Below, piece by piece: positions 44,787 to 54,602 of a stretch of DNA of 64,000 nucleotides. Origin of the DNA: Clostridioides mangenotii TR (GTDB taxonomy: Bacteria > Bacillota > Clostridia > Peptostreptococcales > Peptostreptococcaceae). How positions within the stretch are numbered: the stretch's first letter is position 1; each line of letters begins with the position of its first letter. Location of the stretch: positions 25,955-89,954 of the forward strand of contig NZ_AXUS01000013.1 in assembly GCF_000498755.1 (NCBI RefSeq). Reading direction: 5' to 3'. The translations under genes were made by a program, and so were the position numbers. The notes under the pieces were generated by a model that was given only the letters and a program-made list of their open reading frames with translations, was not told the DNA's origin and made no database searches.

Positions 44787-45593
44787 TTGTTAGAAAAAAG
44801 TAAAATTGATTCTCTAAAAGATTACATAAAAAATCTTGGTAATGTTGTAGTAGCATACTCTGGTGGGGTTGATAGCAATTTACTCTTAAAAGTAGCTAAA
44901 GATACCCTAGGAGATAATGTTATAGCAGTTACTGTACATGCTCCAGTTCATTCTGATAGAGAGATAAAGGAAGCTATTGAGTATACTAAAAAATACGGTG
45001 TAAAACACATAGTACTTAAAATAGATGATCTTGAGTTAGAGGAATTAGTAGAAAATGGGTCACAGAGATGTTACTACTGTAAAAAGTATATATTTACTCA
45101 AATTAGGCAAATAGCTAGAGAAAAAAATATAGAAAACGTAGTCGATGGAACTAATTTGGATGATTTAGGCGATTACAGACCAGGACTTAAAGCTCTTGAG
45201 GAGCTTTCTATAATAAGTCCATTAAAGGAGTGTGGATTTTCTAAATCAGAAATCAGAGACTTTTCATATGATCTAAAGCTTGAAACTTACAATAAACCAG
45301 CTTTTGCATGTCTGGCAAGCAGGGTTCCATATGGAACTAAAATAACAGTAGAGAAATTAAGAGCCATTGAAGAGAGTGAAAACTACCTTATAGAGCTTGG
45401 ATTTAAACAATTTAGAGTTAGAATGCACGACGAAATTGCAAGGGTTGAGGTAGATAAAAAAGAGATTGAAAAATTTTTTGTAGGTAATACTATGGAAAAA
45501 GTAGATAATAGATTAAAAGAATTAGGATTTAACTATGTTACATTAGACATGTCCGGTTATAAAATGGGAAGCATGAATGTAAATGTAGAGTAA
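44787..45593 (+). CDS. larE: ATP-dependent sulfur transferase LarE (nickel-pincer cofactor synthesis family)
   Basis: This 268-residue N-type ATP pyrophosphatase has the PP-loop VVAYSGGVDSNLLLKVA, GTNLDDLGDYRPG, and the conserved ACLASRVPYGTKI with the Cys that donates sulfur in Lactobacillus LarE. A CYYCKK pair at about residue 96 is also present. LarE supplies sulfur for the nickel-pincer cofactor of lactate racemase and related enzymes. No larB, larC or larA is in this window, so the partner genes must be elsewhere. Start is TTG 44787 with SD TAGGAGGTTT. Confidence 0.92.
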   Translation: MLEKSKIDSLKDYIKNLGNVVVAYSGGVDSNLLLKVAKDTLGDNVIAVTVHAPVHSDREIKEAIEYTKKYGVKHIVLKIDDLELEELVENGSQRCYYCKKYIFTQIRQIAREKNIENVVDGTNLDDLGDYRPGLKALEELSIISPLKECGFSKSEIRDFSYDLKLETYNKPAFACLASRVPYGTKITVEKLRAIEESENYLIELGFKQFRVRMHDEIARVEVDKKEIEKFFVGNTMEKVDNRLKELGFNYVTLDMSGYKMGSMNVNVE

Positions 45594-45605
45594 TTAGGAG
45601 GAAAA

Positions 45606-46760
45606 ATGAAAAATTACACGTTGGTAGCACCATGCTTTTTCGGTATGGAAAAAATGTTGGCTAGAGAAATAAAAGATTTAGGATTTGAAATTATAAAAAC
45701 AGAAGATGGAAGGATTACTTACAAAACTGATGAAGCCGGTATTGCTAAATCAAATATATGGCTAAGATGTGCTGAGAGAATTCATCTAAAGGTTGCAGAG
45801 TTTGAAGCTAGAAGCTTTGATGAACTGTATGAAAACACAAAGAGGGTAAACTGGGCTAGTTTTATACCTATTGGAGCAGAGTTTCCAATTTCAAAAGCCT
45901 CTTCAATCAAATCTAAACTACACAGTACACCAGATATACAGTCTATTGTTAAAAAAGCAGTAGTAGATAGTTTAAAAAAGAGTTATCTAGAGTCTGGTCT
46001 ATTAAAAGAAGATAAAGAAAAGTATCCTATATTCGTATTTATACATAAAGATAAAGTTGTAATTACAATAGATACTACTGGTGATGCACTGCACAAGAGG
46101 GGATATAGAGAAAAGGCAAATAAGGCACCAATAAGGGAAACTCTAGCTGCGGGTCTTGTATACCTTACTCCGTGGAGACCAGGAAGAACACTAGTAGATC
46201 CTATGTGCGGATCTGGAACTATATTAATCGAAGCTGCTATGATAGGTCTTAATATGGCTCCAGGGCTTAATAGAGAGTTTATATCAGAGAAGTGGAGAAC
46301 TTATGATAAACAATTTTGGTGGGATGAAAGAAGAAAGGCATTTGATAAAATAGATACAAGTGAGGACTTTAAAATTAAAGGTTATGATATAGATGAAGAG
46401 TCCATTGAAATAGCTAAAGAAAATGCAGAAATAGCTGGGGTAGAAGACTATATAGATTTTGAAGTCGGCGATGTTACGAAGTTTAAGAGCTATGAGGAAT
46501 ATGGATTTATAATAACAAACCCTCCTTATGGAGAAAGACTTGAAGACAAAGATAGCATAAAACAACTGTATAAAGAAATTGGTTACGCATTTAGAAAACT
46601 TAAAAACTGGTCTTACTATTTAATTACTTCATACGAGGAGTTTGAATATGAATTTGGACGAGCAGCAGACAAAAAGAGAAAACTTTACAATGGAATGTTA
46701 AAGACATATTATTACCAGTATATGGGACCTAAACCACCTAGGAAAAAGGAGTCCGAGTAA
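45606..46760 (+). CDS. THUMP-domain class I rRNA methyltransferase (YpsC/RlmL N-domain type)
   Basis: The product has 384 residues. An N-terminal ferredoxin-like plus THUMP part (about 1-155) leads to a methyltransferase with SAM motif DPMCGSGTILIEAAM and catalytic IITNPPYGERL. The family modifies guanine in 23S rRNA (m2G2445 in E. coli by the RlmL half). It starts 12 bases after larE and 18 bases before a lipoprotein gene, in a same-strand run that ends with truA, another RNA-modifying enzyme. The exact target in this organism is inferred. Confidence 0.92.
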   Translation: MKNYTLVAPCFFGMEKMLAREIKDLGFEIIKTEDGRITYKTDEAGIAKSNIWLRCAERIHLKVAEFEARSFDELYENTKRVNWASFIPIGAEFPISKASSIKSKLHSTPDIQSIVKKAVVDSLKKSYLESGLLKEDKEKYPIFVFIHKDKVVITIDTTGDALHKRGYREKANKAPIRETLAAGLVYLTPWRPGRTLVDPMCGSGTILIEAAMIGLNMAPGLNREFISEKWRTYDKQFWWDERRKAFDKIDTSEDFKIKGYDIDEESIEIAKENAEIAGVEDYIDFEVGDVTKFKSYEEYGFIITNPPYGERLEDKDSIKQLYKEIGYAFRKLKNWSYYLITSYEEFEYEFGRAADKKRKLYNGMLKTYYYQYMGPKPPRKKESE

Positions 46761-46778
46761 GTTTGATAGGAGGAATAT

Positions 46779-48128
46779 ATGAAACCGTATAAGCTAATTA
46801 TTTTGGCGGCCTTGATTATGGTATTCAGTTCTGGGTGTGATATGAGAACAGAATCAGCTGAAAATTTAGTTGGAATGCCAAAATACGATATAGACAAAAA
46901 ATCATTAGAAGATGGAATAAGTAAATTACTGCCTCCAAATACATTGTTTACACTTCCCTCAAACTCAAAAGAGGTTGGAAAGATTAATAGCGTTGATCTA
47001 AATGGAAACGGTGCTGAAGAGGTAGTTGCATTTAAGAAAATAGAGACACTCAACGAGGATTCATCAAATAAAGTTGGTTTTATGATCCTAAGAAATACCA
47101 ATGATAACTACTCATTTGATGATGAGGAACTTATTGAAGGGGATTCTATTGAATATGCAAATTTCTACGATTTAAATAGTGATGGGCAAAAAGAGATAAT
47201 AATTTTAGTAAAATCAAAAGAAAAAACTACTATGTACATCTATGGTTATATAAACAATAAGATAAAGAAACTATCTACTGCTGACCCTAGCTGGATAGAA
47301 AATTCAGCCAATCTTACTGATATGAAAATCAAGATAGGCAAAATGGATAATAATGGTTTACTAGATATAGTTATGGTAAACTTAGATTCAAAAACAAATG
47401 AAGCATATGTCAGTGTATTAAACTTTGATAGTACGCTAATTCACAGAGATACGACTATTCTTCAGAACGTCAAAAATATAAGTGATATGTATCTAAATAT
47501 AGGGAAAGTCTCAACTAAAAGAAGAGGTGTAGTTGTTGATATACCAATCCTAAAGGGTGGGTACTACAGTACAAATATTCTTTATTTTCAAAGTGGAAAA
47601 ATAGAGAAAGCTTTTTCTGATTATGAAATTATCAAACCGTATTATATACCAATAAGAGATATAGACAATGATAAAATATTAGAAATACCTACAAATGATG
47701 TAACATATAAATCTAAGGATGATGCCAATGTGACTTGGTACAAATGGAGTGGAAAGAAAGGCTATAAATTCTATACATCCCAAATATACTACAACTATAA
47801 ATTCAACTACAAAGTGTATATACCAAATAATTTGTCAGGTAAAGTTATAGTTGAAGAAGAGTTGGCAAATGGAAAGAATCCAAAGAGTTCTGTTTTTAAA
47901 TTCTACTATTACGATGTAGTAGATTCTGAACGTAAAAATTTATTCAATATAATGGTTGAAAGTAAAAGCAAAGATGAGAAAAAGAATTCAAAAACTCACA
48001 ATCCGATATCTCTAAAGGAGACTGAGGATTACGATTATATTTTGAATATAAATAACGTTGAAGAAATCAATAAATTGGATCTCACAGTAGAAGCAATTAA
48101 AGATTATTTTTCACTTATTTACGAATAA
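46779..48128 (+). CDS. Lipoprotein with FG-GAP/VCBS-like repeats, linked to a two-component system
   Basis: This 449-residue protein has a lipoprotein signal ending at Cys20 (VFSSGC). At least four short acidic motifs recur: SVDLNGNGAEEVV, DLNSDGQKEIIIL, KMDNNGLLDIVMV and DIDNDKILEIP. They have the D-x-[ND]-x-[DN]-G spacing of calcium-binding beta-propeller (FG-GAP/VCBS) blades. No family with known function was recognised. It lies 18 bases after the methyltransferase gene and 26 bases before a response regulator/kinase pair, so it may be a surface sensor or client of that system. This is inference from position. Confidence 0.8.
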   Translation: MKPYKLIILAALIMVFSSGCDMRTESAENLVGMPKYDIDKKSLEDGISKLLPPNTLFTLPSNSKEVGKINSVDLNGNGAEEVVAFKKIETLNEDSSNKVGFMILRNTNDNYSFDDEELIEGDSIEYANFYDLNSDGQKEIIILVKSKEKTTMYIYGYINNKIKKLSTADPSWIENSANLTDMKIKIGKMDNNGLLDIVMVNLDSKTNEAYVSVLNFDSTLIHRDTTILQNVKNISDMYLNIGKVSTKRRGVVVDIPILKGGYYSTNILYFQSGKIEKAFSDYEIIKPYYIPIRDIDNDKILEIPTNDVTYKSKDDANVTWYKWSGKKGYKFYTSQIYYNYKFNYKVYIPNNLSGKVIVEEELANGKNPKSSVFKFYYYDVVDSERKNLFNIMVESKSKDEKKNSKTHNPISLKETEDYDYILNINNVEEINKLDLTVEAIKDYFSLIYE

Positions 48129-48154
48129 GATATTGTTTAGATGGAGGTTATATT

Positions 48155-48859
48155 GTGAAAGGGAAAATATTAGTTTTAGAGGACGAGATTGGTATAAGAA
48201 GTTTTGTTAGTATCAACTTAAAAAGAGAAGGTTACGAGATAATAGAAGCCGGAACAGGTCAAGAAGCTATAGAAAAAATGACATCAGAAGGAGATATATC
48301 GCTTGCGCTTTTAGATGTTATGCTTCCTGACATGAGTGGTATAGAGGTTTGTAAATTTATCAGAGAAAACTTTGATCAAGTAGGCATAATAATGCTCACA
48401 GCAAAGGCTCAAGAAGATGATAAAATTGAAGGATTTATATCAGGAGCAGACGATTATATAATAAAGCCTTTTAGTATAAAGGAGCTATTAGTTAGAGTTT
48501 CAGCGCTTCTAAGAAGGGTAAACAAAGAAGAAAATACCTCTAATGTCAGCGAGATAGTCTTTCCACCATTTGTTCTGGATATAGATAAAAGAAAGCTGTT
48601 TAAAAACAATAAAGAAATCGAACTTACTCCTACAGAATTTTCTATTGTTAAGTATTTAATGTCTAATGCTAAACAGTCTTTAAGTAGAGATCAAATTTTA
48701 GATGAAGTATGGGGAGCAAACTATCTGTATGACTTTAAAATAGTGGATGTGAACATTAGAAGAATTAGAAATAAAATTGAAGATGATCCATCTAAGCCTA
48801 AGTATATTCAAACAATCTGGGGATATGGCTATTGTTTTAGAAAGGAAGAAGATGAGTAG
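48155..48859 (+). CDS. OmpR/PhoB-family response regulator
   Basis: This 234-residue DNA-binding response regulator has a receiver with acidic residues LEDEIG, phospho-acceptor Asp54 in LALLDVMLPDMSG, the switch Thr in MLTAKAQ and Lys in DDYIIKPF. The winged-helix output domain ends in YIQTIWGYGYCF. Start is GTG 48155 behind SD TGGAGGTT. Its TAG overlaps the GTG of the kinase gene (TAGTG), so the pair is coupled. The regulated genes are not evident. Confidence 0.95.
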   Translation: MKGKILVLEDEIGIRSFVSINLKREGYEIIEAGTGQEAIEKMTSEGDISLALLDVMLPDMSGIEVCKFIRENFDQVGIIMLTAKAQEDDKIEGFISGADDYIIKPFSIKELLVRVSALLRRVNKEENTSNVSEIVFPPFVLDIDKRKLFKNNKEIELTPTEFSIVKYLMSNAKQSLSRDQILDEVWGANYLYDFKIVDVNIRRIRNKIEDDPSKPKYIQTIWGYGYCFRKEEDE

Positions 48860-50289
48860 TGCTACACTTTGAAGGATTAAGAAAAAAAGTAATAAAGAAC
48901 CACTTTATAATAATCATTATAATGGTCATCCTCTTTGAAGGTATGTTCATGTTTTACATACAAAATAACCAATATGAATCTGTTAGACAGTTATTGAAAT
49001 CACAGATTAAATATACCACAGATTGGACTTACAAAACAGATACTGTAGATACTACAAGTTTTGAGACAAAGATCAATAATATCTTTGAGAGACAGAGCTT
49101 AGACAAAAATTCTAAGTTTGGAGTATCTATTATTGACAAAAATAGACGTATAATATTAGACCAGTATGGATTTAAATGTAACGAAAAAGTATATTATGAT
49201 GATGTGGAAAGAGCATTAAAAGATTCAAAGGCATCTGTGCCGTATACTTATAAAATTCCCGAAACAGGTGAACATGTTATGAGTATATCTGCACCACTAA
49301 AGTCAAATAATACTATTGAAGGGGTTGTAAGATATACGACTTCACTTGATGAACTTGATAATGCAATAGCTAAACAGGCATTATGGCTTGCTCTGGCTGG
49401 TATATTAATACTGTTAATAGCAGTTGCAATAAGTCTAAAGTTTGCAGAAACTCTTATAAATCCGCTTAGTGAATTAAAAGATTTTGCAAATGAGCTTGCG
49501 ACTGGTAATTATAAAGTTAAGTTGAAACATTCAGCTATTGTAGATGATGAAATAGGAGAATTAGCTCAGACGTTTGAACATATGGCATATGAAATCGACA
49601 AGAGTGAGAAATTAAAAGAAGAATTTATATCGTCAATATCTCATGAACTTAGAACTCCACTTACATCTATAAAGGGATGGAGTGAGACACTAGGGCTTGA
49701 GAGTATAACTAGAGACGAGTTAGATCTAGGCCTTGGAATAATACAAGATGAGACTGCAAGACTTATAAAGTTAGTTGAAGAGCTGTTAGATTTTTCGAGG
49801 TTATCTTCTGATAGGATAAAAATAAATATTGATGAAGTCGATGTGGAAGGATTGGTTGTCGGAGTCGTAAATCAGCTTAAAGTAAAAGCTTCAGAAAAAA
49901 ATGTTGACCTTTTATTTGAATTTGAAAACGAAGAGATGACCACAATCCAAGGTGACAAAAATAGACTAAGACAAGTACTTATAAACTTGATACAAAATTC
50001 ACTTAAATTTACTGAATCTGAAGGCTATGTAAAGCTGTATGTATCACAAGATACCGATATGACGACTGTAAAAGTTGAGGATAATGGCACAGGCATAGAA
50101 GAACAAAATCTAAACAAAGTTTTAGATAGATTCTTCCAAGAGGACTATAACAAAGCGGGAAGTGGATTAGGACTAGCTATAAGTAATGAAATAGTAAAAC
50201 TTCACGGCGGAATTATGAACATAGTAAGTAAGAAGAATGAAGGTACAACAATAACATTTACCTTAGCGAATAAGGTTATGAAAGTCTAA
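48859..50289 (+). CDS. Membrane sensor histidine kinase
   Basis: The product has 476 residues. A first membrane helix (about 14-34) and a second (about 173-192) enclose an extracellular sensor domain. HAMP follows (about 193-245), then the HisKA helix SSISHELRTPLTSIKGW and HATPase with N-box LINLIQNSLKF, G1 VEDNGTGIEE and GSGLGLAISNEIV. It is of PhoR/WalK general type. It is coupled to the upstream regulator and lies 18 bases before truA. The ligand is unknown; the neighbouring lipoprotein is one candidate partner. Confidence 0.94.
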   Translation: MLHFEGLRKKVIKNHFIIIIIMVILFEGMFMFYIQNNQYESVRQLLKSQIKYTTDWTYKTDTVDTTSFETKINNIFERQSLDKNSKFGVSIIDKNRRIILDQYGFKCNEKVYYDDVERALKDSKASVPYTYKIPETGEHVMSISAPLKSNNTIEGVVRYTTSLDELDNAIAKQALWLALAGILILLIAVAISLKFAETLINPLSELKDFANELATGNYKVKLKHSAIVDDEIGELAQTFEHMAYEIDKSEKLKEEFISSISHELRTPLTSIKGWSETLGLESITRDELDLGLGIIQDETARLIKLVEELLDFSRLSSDRIKINIDEVDVEGLVVGVVNQLKVKASEKNVDLLFEFENEEMTTIQGDKNRLRQVLINLIQNSLKFTESEGYVKLYVSQDTDMTTVKVEDNGTGIEEQNLNKVLDRFFQEDYNKAGSGLGLAISNEIVKLHGGIMNIVSKKNEGTTITFTLANKVMKV

Positions 50290-50307
50290 AAATAAAGGAA
50301 GTATAAA

Positions 50308-51045
50308 ATGAGAAATATAAAACTAGTAATATCGTACGATGGTTCAAGATATAAAGGGTTCCAAAAGCTTGCAGATACTGATATGACAATTCAGGGAAAA
50401 CTTGAGACTGTACTTAGTAAATTGACAGATGAAAATATTGAGCTAACAGCTTCAGGAAGAACAGATATGGGAGTTCATGCGAATTGCCAAGTAGCAAATT
50501 TCAAAACTAATTCATATGAATCTACAAACAAAATACAAAAATATCTATATATGTATTTACCAGAAGATATTGTAATTAATTCAGTCGAGGAAGTTGATGA
50601 GAGATTTCATTCAAGATACAATGTTAAATCAAAGACTTATGTTTACAAAATCGACAATAATGAATATCCAAGTCCGTTTACAAGAAAATACAGAGCACAT
50701 GTTCCTAAAAAATTAGATGTTAAAAAGATGAAAGATGCCAGCAAATATCTAATTGGTGAGCACGATTTCTCTAGCTTTGTTTCATCTAAATCAAAGAAAA
50801 AATCTAATATTAGATCTATCTACGCTGTTGAAATTGCTTCAAAAGATGGAAATATAGATATTTATGTTAGAGGTAATGGTTTCTTACACAATATGGTTAG
50901 AATAATCGTAGGTACACTTATAGATGTTGGTCACGGAAAAATCGAACCAAATCAAATGCAAAACTTGATATTGGCAAAGAATAGAAGTATAGCTTCTGAT
51001 ACAGCACCAGCAAAAGGTTTAGTTCTTTACGATGTGAAATATTAG
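50308..51045 (+). CDS. truA: tRNA pseudouridine(38-40) synthase TruA
   Basis: This 245-residue enzyme isomerises uridine at positions 38-40 of tRNA anticodon arms. The catalytic Asp is in TASGRTDMGVHA, and other family marks are ISYDGSRYKGFQ at the N-terminus, FHSRYNVKSKTYVYKI and VRGNGFLHNMVRIIVGTLID. It is full length. It is the final gene of the larE-to-truA run; no clear terminator separates it from the T-box promoter 20 bases downstream. Confidence 0.96.
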   Translation: MRNIKLVISYDGSRYKGFQKLADTDMTIQGKLETVLSKLTDENIELTASGRTDMGVHANCQVANFKTNSYESTNKIQKYLYMYLPEDIVINSVEEVDERFHSRYNVKSKTYVYKIDNNEYPSPFTRKYRAHVPKKLDVKKMKDASKYLIGEHDFSSFVSSKSKKKSNIRSIYAVEIASKDGNIDIYVRGNGFLHNMVRIIVGTLIDVGHGKIEPNQMQNLILAKNRSIASDTAPAKGLVLYDVKY

Positions 51046-51065
51046 AATTTATTTTAAATTAACAA

Positions 51066-51094
51066 TTGACATATACTAAAAAATAAATTATGAT
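51066..51094 (+). promoter_or_regulatory. Promoter of the argG T-box leader
   Basis: TTGACA (51066-51071) and TATGAT (51089-51094) are 17 bases apart, close to the sigma-A consensus. The T-box structure starts about 30 bases later. Confidence 0.85.
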
Positions 51095-51121
51095 ATTGTT
51101 TATACAAAGCAATAAATAAAT

Positions 51122-51350
51122 TAAATCCTGTGAAAAAGAGAGTAACTTAAAGACGTTTTATAGAGAGCCGAGGGCGGTGGAAGCTTGGCAAATAAATTTG
51201 AGCGAAGAGAACTTTGGAGGAGATCGCCAGAAAATTAGTATGGCGGTAGGAATTCTCGCCTTAAGAGATTAAGTGGATAAGTTAACTTATCAATTAGAGT
51301 GGTACCGCGGATATTCGCCTCTTAGTATTTTACTAAGAGGCTTTTTTAGT
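51122..51350 (+). ncRNA. T-box riboswitch upstream of argG
   Basis: The apical Stem I motif GAGAGCCGAGGGCGGTGG with its closing CTTGGC lies at about 51164-51190. The canonical T-box AGTGGTACCGCGG is at 51298-51310. The terminator GCCTCTTAGTA/TACTAAGAGGC (51317-51327 with 51331-51341) ends in a T run. The specifier could not be fixed by eye: candidate triplets near 51208-51222 include AGA (Arg), GAG and AAC. Control of argG fits a response to an uncharged tRNA of the arginine pathway. Confidence 0.88.
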
Positions 51351-51476
51351 ACAAAAAACTATTATATATAATAAAACTAATTATTAGGCTTAAGTATCTA
51401 GAGACGAGCTTAATATAAATCGAAAATAAATAACAATTAAATCGAAATAAATATAAATGATTGGGAGGAAATCGAT

Positions 51477-52679
51477 ATGAAAGAAAAAGTTGTTTTAGCG
51501 TATTCTGGAGGGTTAGATACTTCAATTATAATACCTTGGTTAAAGGAAACATATGACGACATAGAAGTAATTGCAGTATGTGGTAATGTTGGTCAAGAAG
51601 ATAAGATGGAAGAAGTGTACAACAAAGCTCTAAAGAGCGGTGCATCAAAAGCTTATGTAGATGATATATGTGAAGAGTTTGTTACTGAAACTATATTTAG
51701 CGCTATAAAAGCGGAAGCGAAATACGAAGGTAAGTACTTACTAGGGACTTCTTTAGCTAGACCGATAATAGCTAAAAGACTTGTTGAAGTTGCGAATAAA
51801 GAAGGTGCAAAGTACATCTGCCATGGATGTACAGGAAAAGGTAACGACCAAGTTAGATTTGAAGCAACAATAGCTGCTTTAGATCCCAGCATAAAAGTTA
51901 TAGCTCCATGGAGAATGTGGGATATAAAATCTAGAGAAGACGCTATCGACTATGCTAATAAGCACAATATCGAAGTAACAGCTACAAAAGAAAAAATATA
52001 CTCAGTAGACGCTAACCTTTGGCATGTATCAACTGAAGGCGGAGATATAGAAGATCTTACAAATGAGCACAATCCAGATCTAGTATATAAAGAATGTGTT
52101 TCACCTGAAGATGCTTGTGATACTGCTGAATATGTAGAGATATTCTTCGACAAAGGTACACCTAAAAAGATAAATGGAGAAGAATTAGCTCCAGTAGAAT
52201 TAATTAAAAAAGTTAATGAGCTAGGTAAAAAACACGGAATAGGCGTTATAGATATTCTTGAAAATAGATTAGTTGGAATGAAATCAAGAGGAATATACGA
52301 AACTCCAGGTGGAACTATACTATATGAAGCGCACAATGTTCTTGAAAGTGCAACTCTTGATAAAGATACACTTCACTATAAGCAAATAGTTTCTTATAAA
52401 TATGGAGAGCTTGTTTATGATGGTTTATGGTATTCTAAATTGAGAGAAGCGATAGATGAATTTATGGAGTCTACTCAAGACAATGTAACAGGAACAGTTA
52501 AACTTAAACTGTACAAAGGAAATATAAAACCAGCTGGTATATTCTCAGAGAACTCTCTTTATGATCAAGGAATATCATCATTTGGAGACAGTGATCTTTA
52601 TGATCATAAAGATGCTGAAGGATTTATAAACCTATTTACATTACCTTTAAAAATAAAGGCAATGAAGGGTAGCAAATAA
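51477..52679 (+). CDS. argG: Argininosuccinate synthase
   Basis: This 400-residue enzyme joins citrulline and aspartate with ATP to make argininosuccinate. It has the N-type ATP pyrophosphatase loop [24 protein letters not shown] and GRIxE-like later segments including [15 protein letters not shown]. Its length is standard. SD GGGAGGA precedes ATG 51477. It is controlled by the T-box leader upstream. The usual partner argH does not follow; about 200 bases of AT-rich sequence separate it from convergent genes, so argininosuccinate lyase must be elsewhere. Confidence 0.97.
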   Translation: MKEKVVLAYSGGLDTSIIIPWLKETYDDIEVIAVCGNVGQEDKMEEVYNKALKSGASKAYVDDICEEFVTETIFSAIKAEAKYEGKYLLGTSLARPIIAKRLVEVANKEGAKYICHGCTGKGNDQVRFEATIAALDPSIKVIAPWRMWDIKSREDAIDYANKHNIEVTATKEKIYSVDANLWHVSTEGGDIEDLTNEHNPDLVYKECVSPEDACDTAEYVEIFFDKGTPKKINGEELAPVELIKKVNELGKKHGIGVIDILENRLVGMKSRGIYETPGGTILYEAHNVLESATLDKDTLHYKQIVSYKYGELVYDGLWYSKLREAIDEFMESTQDNVTGTVKLKLYKGNIKPAGIFSENSLYDQGISSFGDSDLYDHKDAEGFINLFTLPLKIKAMKGSK

Positions 52680-52880
52680 AAACAGTAAAGATAATTATCT
52701 GAATTTAATTAAATTCAAAATTAATAAAAATAGTAGAACTGAATTAGATTAGATGATGTCAATTTAGAATATGTAAAATAGACTAACAAATTTATATTAG
52801 AACAATAAAAAATGGATTTTATTAAAAATCATTTTTATTATTTATTTAAATCAACCTAAAGTTGAAAGAGTTATGATTGA

Positions 52881-53273
52881 TTAAAATATATAATCTGGTC
52901 CATAGTTGACATTACCTTTAATATTGGATATATGACTTTTCACATTTTCAATTTGCTCGTATGAGTTCACTTTGTCTTTTTCAATTATAGCTTTATTTAA
53001 AATATTTAAATATGTGTCAATCATATTAAATGAAGCATGATCTAATGTCTTATACCAATTACTTTTTTCTTTTTTCCAATTTTCAGCGACTTTATCGGTA
53101 TTCTCTTTTGCCTTATCCCATTTATCTTCATCTATAAAGTGTTCAATTTGAGTTAATTCATCTTGATATTTATCTGTTACGTCATTTACACTATTAGAAA
53201 TATAAAAACCAAATATTAAAAATAACACTGTCCAAACTACGGCAAGAACTGTTGATTTAATGATGATCACCAC
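52881..53273 (-). CDS. DUF4363 family small membrane-anchored protein
   Basis: This 130-residue protein has one N-terminal hydrophobic helix (about 4-26) and then a charged helical domain with W-rich segments (EDKWDKAKENTDKVAENW). This is the DUF4363 family that pairs with DUF421 proteins in clostridia. The frame begins directly after the DUF421 stop (TAG then GTG GTG), so the exact start is uncertain and is likely GTG at 53273 or 53270. The function is not known. Confidence 0.82.
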   Translation of the reverse strand: MVIIIKSTVLAVVWTVLFLIFGFYISNSVNDVTDKYQDELTQIEHFIDEDKWDKAKENTDKVAENWKKEKSNWYKTLDHASFNMIDTYLNILNKAIIEKDKVNSYEQIENVKSHISNIKGNVNYGPDYIF

Positions 53274-53930
53274 CTATGCGTTTTTTGGCTGAATAAATAT
53301 TTTGTCGTATTCATCCAGTATACATATTAGAACTTCTTCTGCTTTTTCGAATTGATTAGATTTTAAAATACCCATTAACCATTCTTCATCTTTTTGTGCA
53401 GCTTCTAAGCCTTTTTTTGAGATAGTACCATCTACAATAAGTGAAATTGGGAGATGTAAAAATGCTCTTGATGGAGAACTAGTGTAATTTGTTGTAGGAA
53501 CAACACTCAGATTTCCATCAGTCTCGAGTATGGCGTATTGAACTTCTTTAAGATTAAAAAATCCTTGTATTCTAAGTTGTTCTAAAAGCTCTTCTATGTT
53601 TATTCTATCTTTTTTAAGTTCTTTATATTGAATTTTACCTTTATCAATTAATATAGATGGTTTTCCAGACAATATTGAGTGAAATATTTTACTTTTGAGC
53701 CCTATAAATGATACTAAAGTCTGCATTAAAACAAGTCCAGTTATAGCTGCAATTCCATTTATAATAGGAATATCATTGTTCTCCATTGGGAATGCCGCAA
53801 CCTCTGCAATTAGCAAAGTTATAACTAGATCAAAGCAGTTCATTTCTGCAATCTCACCTTTTCCCATAACTCTCAGAGCAATTAAGACCGCAATATATAA
53901 TATTATACTTCTAATAAATACAACAAGCAT
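53274..53930 (-). CDS. DUF421 (YetF-like) membrane protein
   Basis: This 218-residue protein has three N-terminal membrane helices (about 1-80), with the conserved LRVMGKGEIAEMNCFDLVIT, and a cytoplasmic YetF/DUF421 domain with GKPSILIDKGKI and ELLEQLRIQGFFNLKEVQYA. Related spore-former proteins are linked to sporulation or germination membrane functions, but the role is not established. SD AAAGGAG precedes the ATG at 53930. The gene is directly followed by the DUF4363 partner. Confidence 0.9.
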   Translation of the reverse strand: MLVVFIRSIILYIAVLIALRVMGKGEIAEMNCFDLVITLLIAEVAAFPMENNDIPIINGIAAITGLVLMQTLVSFIGLKSKIFHSILSGKPSILIDKGKIQYKELKKDRINIEELLEQLRIQGFFNLKEVQYAILETDGNLSVVPTTNYTSSPSRAFLHLPISLIVDGTISKKGLEAAQKDEEWLMGILKSNQFEKAEEVLICILDEYDKIFIQPKNA

Positions 53931-54020
53931 ATTGATATAACTCCTTTAATAATTATTATAAAATTTAGTATGTCCTATAGTTATATTATTAATTCAGAAG
54001 TAGATGGAAGATAATAAAAC

Positions 54021-54057
54021 AAAAACAGACCTCTATAATTTAGAAGTCTGTTTTTTA
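54021..54057 (-). terminator. Terminator of the ferritin-like gene
   Basis: A 10-base-pair stem AAAAACAGAC/GTCTGTTTTT (54021-54030 with 54046-54055) carries T runs on both strands. It lies beyond the 3' end of the minus-strand ferritin-like gene. Confidence 0.8.
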
Positions 54058-54104
54058 TTCCATATAGTACTATATTAAAAATTATGTATCTGAGTATTTT
54101 GATT

Positions 54105-54602
54105 TTAGAATGGGAAGAACTCCTGCTCAAACCAAGAATTTTGAGTAGCATACTCTATTTCAGAAGCAAACGCAACTCTGTGTTCATTTTCCCAATATGC
54201 TAAAGTTTCTAGGAGTTTTTTAGCATTTGGATCAGTTGCCTTTGCAGCAGCTTTTTCGTAGAAATTTGCGAAGTCATTTTCTAGAGTATAAGCCATTCTA
54301 AGTATTGGCAAATCTGATAATTCATATGATAAGTTTACATTGTCTAAATCTTTCTCCCTATTGAAAATTACCTTTTCGCCATCTTCTAATTTTAAGTTGA
54401 CTTCATCAAATGGTTGATTGCTTTCAGCTCTTTCTAATTGATTTTTTAGTATATTGTAGTGTTCATCTTCCATAGCAGATAGCCCTTCGAAAACATCCTT
54501 TATAGATTGGCTTTTAGCTTTATCTTTGTAGAATCCGTAAAATTCCTCAGCTTTTTTCTCTAAGTTCATTGCATATTTTATAATTTCTGCGTAATTGTTC
54601 AT
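54105..54602 (-). CDS. Ferritin-like/rubrerythrin-family protein without rubredoxin domain
   Basis: This 165-residue four-helix bundle protein has the metal-ligand pattern of rubrerythrin-like proteins. Glu residues are in the first helix (NLEKKAEEFYGFY), then AMEDEHYNIL, then LENDFANFYEKAA and YWENEHRVAF. No CxxC pair of a rubredoxin domain is present, so it is the short form. It probably binds a di-iron centre and helps with oxygen or peroxide stress. SD AGGAGGTAA precedes ATG at 54602. It stands alone between its terminator and an AT-rich spacer. Confidence 0.88.
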   Translation of the reverse strand: MNNYAEIIKYAMNLEKKAEEFYGFYKDKAKSQSIKDVFEGLSAMEDEHYNILKNQLERAESNQPFDEVNLKLEDGEKVIFNREKDLDNVNLSYELSDLPILRMAYTLENDFANFYEKAAAKATDPNAKKLLETLAYWENEHRVAFASEIEYATQNSWFEQEFFPF

